64,000 nt of DNA from Paracentrotus lividus (lineage: Eukaryota; Echinodermata; Echinoidea; Camarodonta; Echinidae). This document shows, piece by piece, positions 38,801 through 47,800 of this stretch (its first letter is position 1; each line of letters begins with the position of its first letter). The DNA lies in assembly GCA_940671915.1 (NCBI GenBank), contig CALNVZ010002100.1:7001664-7065663 (forward strand). The letters run 5' to 3'. The translations under genes and the position numbers were made by a program. Under the pieces are notes generated by a model. The model was not told the DNA's origin, did no database searches, and saw only the letters and a program-made list of their open reading frames with translations.

Positions 38801-41800
38801 TAATGAAATTAATGTATCTTCTGGAAAATTTTATAATTTTGATTGTAGTACAGAATTCTATATTCGAAAAGACTCTGCGTAATTTCATATAATGAGAATG
38901 AGGTTCTCTCCAATCTTAAAATGTACTTTTGAACATTTTCTAGAGCTAGTCCTTGATTGAAAATGGTGATTAAAAATGATTTTAACCCAAAAATCTACCA
39001 ATTTCTAACAAAATCATATTTCAATAATAGTAGTCTTGCTTCTGCCAACCAAAAGAAAAAAGCTACATGAAAAATTGTGAATTCCTTTCTTGAAAAACAT
39101 CAATTCAGTGTTTTGTAAATAAACATTTATACCAATTACCATTGCTAAAAAAATGTTTATTTTTTAGAGCAAAATATATAATGGTATTTTGAGAAACATG
39201 GTTTTCTGGCAAAATTGTACAAAGTCTGGTAGTACATAATCAGTCCAGACTTAACAATTTTTCAATAAACTGCTAATTTCTTATTTTACAAAAATACTTA
39301 TCCCTATATGATCGATCATAATACTACACCTTATGTTTCTTATGTAGTTATTTTCCTTACCTGGTTTGTGTATTGCCTTCCAAAATCATTTTGAATGATT
39401 CCAAATTCGACAGCATGGGCTTAACCTCTGAGATTCAAAAGCTTATCACACTCTAAATGCTGAGCAATAAATACCTGTGATAGGCACAAAATATGAACCA
39501 TATATATATCCACAGACATGAGAATTATATCTCTCTCTGTGAGGTTGGGCTGGTAGAATAATCACAATACCATCCACCCAACCAAATCCTCTTCCAGTTT
39601 TGTTTTTGAATATGAGTCACGGCCATAACCATATAGGTTCCTATCCCTATTGAAGTCCTTCGCTATACCGCAAGGTCTAAAGGCCATAGCCTATTCAGAC
39701 TTCCTCTTTCTTATCGCATTATTCAAACCATAACCTATTCATTAGATTTGCTGTATAACCAGTGACGTGTGAAAGATTGATAACTCATTAGGTTCTGTAT
39801 GGAACCTCAGAATATCGATAACGCACACAACAAGAAGCAGAATACAAACAAACACCGACGACTATTTGCAGAATGCTTATGTTTTTGCAACGGTAGAAAA
39901 TTGTTTTGAATACATGCAGTATGCCATTCATGACATGAATGTTGAGCTGACAAAAGGAACAAAGAAGATGAACGTTCTATGACAAGAAGCTTTGTGATTT
40001 CATACTTACATTCATAATAACATGATGATATAGAGGTCAAATGCAAGTCAGTCGCATGTAGGTCGAATGCTCAACCATCTTCATAACAATAAGAACTTGA
40101 CTGCAGAAGGGCAACCTAAATTCTTTAGGGTCATTTGTATTTATAGCTTCGACCACACAAGTCCAAATATTTCCTGGAAGTCAATGGCAAGAAAACAGTT
40201 CTTGAGGGTAAATACTGGCTGCCCTGCACAAGGTTCAATTCTCTTCATAAATTTAAATGGATCCAAACATCTTTTAGCCTACATCTCCTTCAAATGAAGC
40301 ATCACTAACGTCTGATCACTGTACCAAATTTCTCTTTGGCAAACTGTAAGATATTCAAGTTCTGCTGAGGAACATAATTTCACTGGTGTCTGGTTTCAGT
40401 CAGTGGTATATCAAATGTAGACACGAGGATTAAATGTATTGTCTGTTTGTCTCTACAATGTGGTAACTACTGATGTAGGGTGTGTTCAATGTCCTTTTTC
40501 AAATTTAAATGTCAACATGAATCATGATACAAAACGCAATTACAAAACACAGAACACAAACACGATCAGAGGTACACCGTTCAGTGACAAAAATTTAAAG
40601 CTGATGTAAAGACGTTAGAAAACTCAATTGTGTTCAGTTTCGCATTTCGCTGCATTCGCGATGCTCAAGGTCGTAAAATCGAAACTGATAGTGATTCAAA
40701 ACGCATCATTTTCAGCGTTTAAATTTTCCTTCGAATAGAGATCTGACAGACGTTTACTTTTACGACCAGGAATGGGGACAATGAACACCCACTTTGTTTC
40801 TCTTTATATCAGCGTTTTGTAATTGCGTTTTGTATCATGATTCATGTTGCCGTTTAAAATTAGAAAATGGACATTAAACACACCCACAGTCTTATACTTT
40901 CAGTTTAGAGGCAATTAAAGATATCCATTACATACTTGAACTATCTATCGAAACTAAGACACTGTTTTTCTCTCGAAACTCACTGAACAGCATAATAAAA
41001 TGGTAATAACAGCATTATAAAGCTAAACAGGATCCTAAGTGGGATAAGCATAAGATATGAAGTTTCCAAAAGGCTCTTCCTTCTCTTAATTTAAAATGAT
41101 CATCTTTGTCTTATCATCTAGACAGAGTGAATGACCTGTCCATAGTTTAACCATGAAGAAAAAACATTGCAAAGGGTATAGGCTTGGTATAGGCAATATC
41201 TCCTTGGTATAGGCCTTTTGGTAAACTGGAGGCTTAGGATGGTATATCACTTTGCGGAGACGTCTCCGCGACGGATTATAAGTATTAGTGACGTATCCAT
41301 AACTTAGGAGACGTCTCCGAGACGTATCAGCGACAATCTTCAAAAACTGTCTCAAAGCACTCAAAGTAGTTTCAAAGAACCGTTTCAAAGTAGTTTCCGC
41401 GACTCATGAAACGTCTCCGAAATCCGTCTCAAAGTTGTTTCAAAGTAGTTTCCGCGAAGTGAGATACCGCCCTTACCATGTCAAACTATGGACTATCAAG
41501 TCATTGTTCTTCTAGATATGGATCTTCAGCCGAATACTGTATAAGCCTACCAGCTGAAATTTTCTTTTGAAAAACAGATGATTTCATAAACTAGAGCTAC
41601 GGATCTAAAGAGATGGGATCTTAACCCATTGAGTATGGAAAGGGTACTTCCTGTATGAAACATATGGAAATGAGAAAATTTGGGAGGCAACAGGTTAACA
41701 AATTAGGCATAAATGTGAGAAACTGTCCTCTTCATACCAAAAGCAATCTCTCAAGCAACTATGCAGTATAGACAATGGCACAGAAAGGTGTAAATAAGTT

Positions 41801-44800
41801 CCATCAAAGATTGAGAAATCACGTTTCATATTCTAAGGTAGCTTATCAATAGTACAAAAAAACAAACAATGAGAAAGATGTTACATGAAGGGAAAATGAC
41901 AGCATTCTCTACAAGAAACCCCTACAGGAAACTAAGAACCCCTTAAAGACTTAATCATGAAGCCACGTCAGAGTCACAGGGACAGTCATCCTATTCCTTG
42001 GGGCTGTTTGTATGATGCAATGGTGAAGGACAACAATACACTCACCTTGTCAGGTGCAATATAATATCATAATAACAAATCTTGACGCAGCTTTTGGAGA
42101 TTCTTTGAGAAAAATTAAGAGCACTATGAGATGCCAAAATGTAGCATGGTCTACAACTGAAGAGCTTAAAAGCAAAAGGGACTAAATCCACTTTTATAAC
42201 TGCAGGGGAAATGGCATTTGTTTACCAGATTTTGTACACGCGTCTATGGAAAAGGGAAATTACAAAATGGATTTTCTTACAGTTGCAATCAACATTTACG
42301 AAAATCTTTTTATTTTCAAAGACGGGTACGTACCTGAATAATGGCCTGATATCAATAACTCAATTTTCATCAAAAGTGGACTTAGTCCCTTTTGCATGTA
42401 AGGTCTTCAATTGTAGTACTATGCAGATATGTAGATTTTATAGTCTCTATACAATTAGAACTATTAATTGGTCATTAATGGGAAGGGAACGATATACAGC
42501 TTGGAAACAATTAGACCAAATCATATCAAGCGGCGGTATGATTTGGTCCAATAATTATTTATGTTTTTCTTTCTTTTCGAGCAAAAGTAACACTTGAAAC
42601 TGTAACATATACGTGTAAGATGCTCCTTTTAATGGCGAGACTTTGCTGCATGTCTTGAAAAGCAAATTAATTAATAAGAAAAGCCAATTGCCCACTAAAA
42701 AAATGAACACTACATCTTCTTTAACTCAAGTGTCTCCAATACTGATATTTGAAAGAAATCTAAAAAGCAAGTTACTTGGAACAGACAGTCTGAATCTTAA
42801 TTTACCAAAAGATCTCTTAAAATGATAATAATTTTTTTAATGCAACCCAACAGTATAGTTGACTGTATTTAAATACAGAATGTTGTAACCGCTAATCACG
42901 TCATTAGATTGAACAACAGCGTCATTGTGTTTTAGCAGAGTCATGATGCGCTATGGGTACCTACGAGTAGCAATTAGCTTTGAAAGTAATCAATACCTGA
43001 AGCTGTGGAGCTTGGCATTTGGGTGATAATTTCAATATTTCATGCTCTTGAGACAACATGCAATCGATAGAAATGATAATGGTTGTGACGCAGGTATGGA
43101 GAGAGAGACAGAGAGAGAGATATTGAGAAAGGTGTGGGCTAGGAAAAGCATTTTTAGAATTACCACGAGACCAGAGTAGCATATAAACATGTCTGTTACA
43201 TCACAAATGAACTTTACTTGAGTACAACTAATTATGATGGTGACTGTTAAAATGTAAAATTTGATTTTGGAATAAAATCCATTTCAGCAACGGAATTGTA
43301 CTTTTTCAGCGACGGAATTGTACTTTTTCAGCGATGGAATTGTACTTTCACGAGATAATTACATACAAAAGAATCTATTCCATCTACAAGTCTTTATTCA
43401 AAGTTTATGTACTTCCACCATTTTTAACACAAAAAGTTGTTTTGAAAGGTAGAACTACAGTATATGTGAGTAATAGTGCATACTAAATATCTTAATCCAT
43501 TCAAATGTATATATGTAATACATTCATCTGCTCTCTATACTAAAGAAGCTTAGTAAACACACCGAAACACAAAATTCCAATTGAATGTATAAATGTATAA
43601 AAGTGGAAAAGAATACACCAAATATAATATAACTACTATAAACATACCTGCAAATATACCTCAGTGCAAAAATACATGTATGTACTTAGTCCATAAAGAT
43701 GTTAGATGTATGTTAAGTGCTGGCAAGGAAGTAGCCATCACTAGCACACATAATAGGTGACAGCCTGCACCACAGGAACTAATATAGAATCTATTATATA
43801 ATGATATCACCCCTTGAAGCATTTCCTGTCTACTCGAACTTGAGAAATACATACTCCAGTACTAGGCATATCTCATCTATAGTATTAAGTCACCAGTCAT
43901 AATGCTACTGTCTATATGAAAGGGTGGTTTAATTAGTAAACAGGAATGGTGGAACCTCATATTTTGAATTATAACTACCAACTGTAATCCATTTTTCATT
44001 TGTTGATAAAGAGTGATTGAAAGAATTCAAAGTGACAAAACACATTTATAAATTGGTATCCTACGTAGCAAAATTCTGTTAAAACTAACGATAAATTTGT
44101 TATTACAAAAAAAAAAGATAATTGTTGAATATACTACACATTATAGGCTTATATACCATCAAAATATCAATAATGTTTATCAATAGAAAAAGGCTAAATC
44201 TTTTATAAATCTGTAATAAATAAGAGCAGAAAAAAATTAACATTAAAGATAGGTCTAAACCTCCATTGGTTAAGTTAGTGAAGTAAGTTATTTGGTTGAT
44301 GCATGGAGTTCATAGAGAGATATGGCTGATATATAAAAGGCCGTATTGTCCGAAATAGAGAGATGCTGCATACCAAATTTAATAGCAAAAGCAGAAAGTT
44401 ATTTGTCCCGACTATACAGTACACTTTACATGCACAGCATGCTTACATACTGTATACATGGTATACCAGCAATAATAATATAGGTTTTCCTGGTCAAGTA
44501 TCTCCGATCAATTTGACATTTCTTACACGCACTTTCGTCCGAAATGTGATCGCGATTAAAAATCTAAAACGTTGATTCCATTGACCAATAGCTCCGCTCC
44601 ATGAGGTATCATCTAAATTGAACGAACATAAACAAATTTAATTGCAAAGAGTTTAAAATTGACCGGGATAACCTATTATAGCCAGGGTAAGACATTGTTT
44701 TACTCACCCATCAAATGATAATCCAAAACATAAATCCACAAATTCATTAAAGTTGAGGAATAGATCAACCCAGAGTTCATTGGTTAGCCACATATTACCA

Positions 44801-47800
44801 ACGTCAACTAAAGATCCCTGAGACGCCAGAAACGATCAATCTTAATTACCCTACAAATAGATGGACAAGCCCCTAATTACATCCCATTGATAGCAAGGAT
44901 CTCTTTTGCTGTAGGGATGTCCAAAAGTCCAAAGTCATACCGAAGTACGGGAGAGAACCCAAGTCGGAAAAAGAGTAAAGAGTGTTACAGTTTGAGCTCG
45001 ATCGATGAGGGGGGTTGAAAACAATTGCAAGGGATGCCAGAGCTAGAGCACCTCAAACTTTCTGCATTAGAGATTTGGTGTTGTGCGAGAGAGCTAAATA
45101 GGGAGTGATGTCACAGGAAAAGAGCAATTTGTGCTTGAGTTAGGCGGGGGAAGGGAAGGGGGCATACTTCAGAAGTTCTGACGAAGGGCTGGACCATTCT
45201 AGAAAGAGTAGGGAGGTTTTAGAGTTTGTTAGGTGAAGAGAAAAACACTGAAAACAGTTGTAGGAGTTGTGAAAAGAACATGACTTTAGAAAGGCTCATT
45301 TAGCAAGGTGAGAGGACACCTTTCAAAAGTGGGCTAGTTGATCTTCTGAAGTTCTGATGAAGGGTTAGTCCATTCCAGAAAGAGTAGGGAGGTTTTAGAG
45401 TTTGTTAGGTGAAGAGAGAAAAACACTGATAACAGTTGTAGGAGTTGTTAAAAGAACATGGCTTCACAAAGGCTCATTCTAGCAAGGTGAGAGGACACCT
45501 CTCAAAGGTTGTCTAGTTGATCTCTAAACTCATTTATAAGTTCCTTTTTACCATCCAACATCAAAACAGCATTAAAAGCCCCCATCCCCTACTCCTGCCT
45601 GATTATATATTAAACTATCAATATTAAATTGTTGATATTTCTTTGTTTTATTAGCTAAAATTCAATTTCAAACAAAAGATTCATCTATGACAATTTTATG
45701 ATTTTGAATAAGCTTATGCTCTTACCACAGATGCTAATTAATGTTTTGTTCAATGAATGACAATTGATGATTGGACACCTAGTGAGGTTCTATTGTTTAT
45801 AGAAAACTGCCAATAAGATTTCCAGTAAGACTTAGGGTGCTATCTCACTTCGCGGAGACGTCTCCGCAACAGAATACCAATTTCGTCTCCGCGACAGATA
45901 AATAGTATTAGAGACGTCTCCGAGACGTCTCCGCGACAATTTATGAAAAAAATCCGTCTCCGAAATTCAGAAGACGTCTCGGAGACGTCTCTAATACTAT
46001 TTATCGGTCGCGGAGACGAAATTTTTTATTCTGTCGCGGAGACGTCTCCGCGAAGTGAGATTGCACCCTTATGAATCACCACCTAAGTTTTCTTTATTAT
46101 GCACATAGATAAAACGCAGTATAATAGATTTGTATAAATATTTATCATTTTTTGTATTTTTTGTTGTTGTTGTTATCATTAAATTGTTATTGTAATCTAA
46201 AAGATTATAGTTTTATTGCTTTTGAACCTCCAAGGCTCTAGGGCATCATCTCTATGAATATTGACCAAAATATATCAAAAGTGAAATAGAATACTTAAAG
46301 CTTACATCTCCACCCACTAATTACAACAACCTATACTTTATTTTATTTTCATAATAGTTTAAAAGGTTTAATTACAATTAAATAAAAATGCAATTCACAG
46401 AAAGTGAAACCATAACTTGCATCTCTTTTACCTATTAATGGCTTCCCTTCACTCATAAAATATTTTCATAGTGGGTCAAACCATTTTTATATTCTCTCAT
46501 ATCCTGCTAGTCAAAGTCACAAGTGGTGGGTTCCCCTCTTTGTTTTATGTTGAGATCAGGAAGTCTTTTATTTCTTAGGTAGCCTCTATTTTATCTTTCC
46601 TGTTCATTTTGTGCCTCAATGTGAATGCAATTAGCCCTGAAAGAAGACATCTTGGAGGTTTTCTTTTATCCTTCTCTATTCAACATTTCTTTGGTGGGAT
46701 AGAAGTTTTCTTTCTTATAAAACATTACTACATATGTGATGTTAATATAAAAAATAATAATGAAGATTCTGATCAGTGTACTGATAAAGTAGCAAAATAA
46801 TATCAAGCCAACTTATGAAGTAGTTAAGATAAGAAAGATGATAGACAATTTTAGCATGTATCTTATGTATTCAAATCAAAGAATAGCTCTTCACCAAAGC
46901 CCTTTTTAAAACTTTTGAATCCACCTTTCTTGAAGTAGATTATTTCCTCCAAGCAGGCATAAATACAAATAAGTTTTTATGCAAACCAGGGAGATCATTG
47001 AATCAACAGTAGCCGACATTGTCTGTATTGCTATCAAAAATAGCATTTCAGTTAACTTACTTTGACTGGGACAACAGAACCAATATCAAACATTTGGATG
47101 TGTTCCATTGCTTGTATGTATACAGAGATACTACATTTTGTCATTATAACTTGGTATTTGGTTAGGGTGCGTTTGGTTGAGTAACTTTCAATTAAATACT
47201 ACATATTTGAGGGTGATTAATGAAGGCGTGTGACTGTAATTTCTATGCCCACAGGTAAACTCTGTGAATTCTGCTAGATATATTTTGTCTGTATCACTTA
47301 TATAATATGTAAATGTATGCATCTACACAGTGCAATGCTAAACCGAACAATGCGATTGGGATCACATTTTGTTTGTCCCAAATGCACTTTGAACATAAAT
47401 ATGTCAACTATTAACAACTTAAGAGAAACAGAAGCTCAAAGAGTAAATTATAATATCCATATCTTCTGTCATACTATCTCATTCTGCCCAATAAATGATA
47501 AACTGCACTTGAATTGGCTGCTATCCCTATAATAATATTAAGCAGGGTGTGAAACATTATGTTCTGTAATCTTGTCAACTAAATATGCTGGTTATATCAT
47601 GAGGTGATATGTTCTTGTATTTTGAATGAACAATTATGAAGGAATAACAACAACGTACCAATCAATCATGAAAATCAGATGAAAAAAAGGAGAGAGTATA
47701 TAAGAAATTAAATAAGAAGTATTAAAAAAAAAGTATCTGAGAAAATTCAATAAAGTAAGGTATGTATGATACTTTGTCCTTTTTTTCTTACCCTGATGTG

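Larger units (their letters stand above)
32353..47791 (-). other. IQSEC intron 1 (if exon 1 is correct)
   Basis: 15.4 kb of AT-rich sequence. It holds microsatellites, four direct duplications or short tandem repeats, an inverted-repeat element (40478-40885) and two Harbinger-like MITEs (41237-41472, 45835-46068). Alternative first exons may be hidden here, but none could be recognised. Confidence 0.6.

Noticed and set aside
42211-42597. 128-codon + strand frame
   Set aside because: Overlaps the ATTAGACC hairpin repeat and shows no family features.
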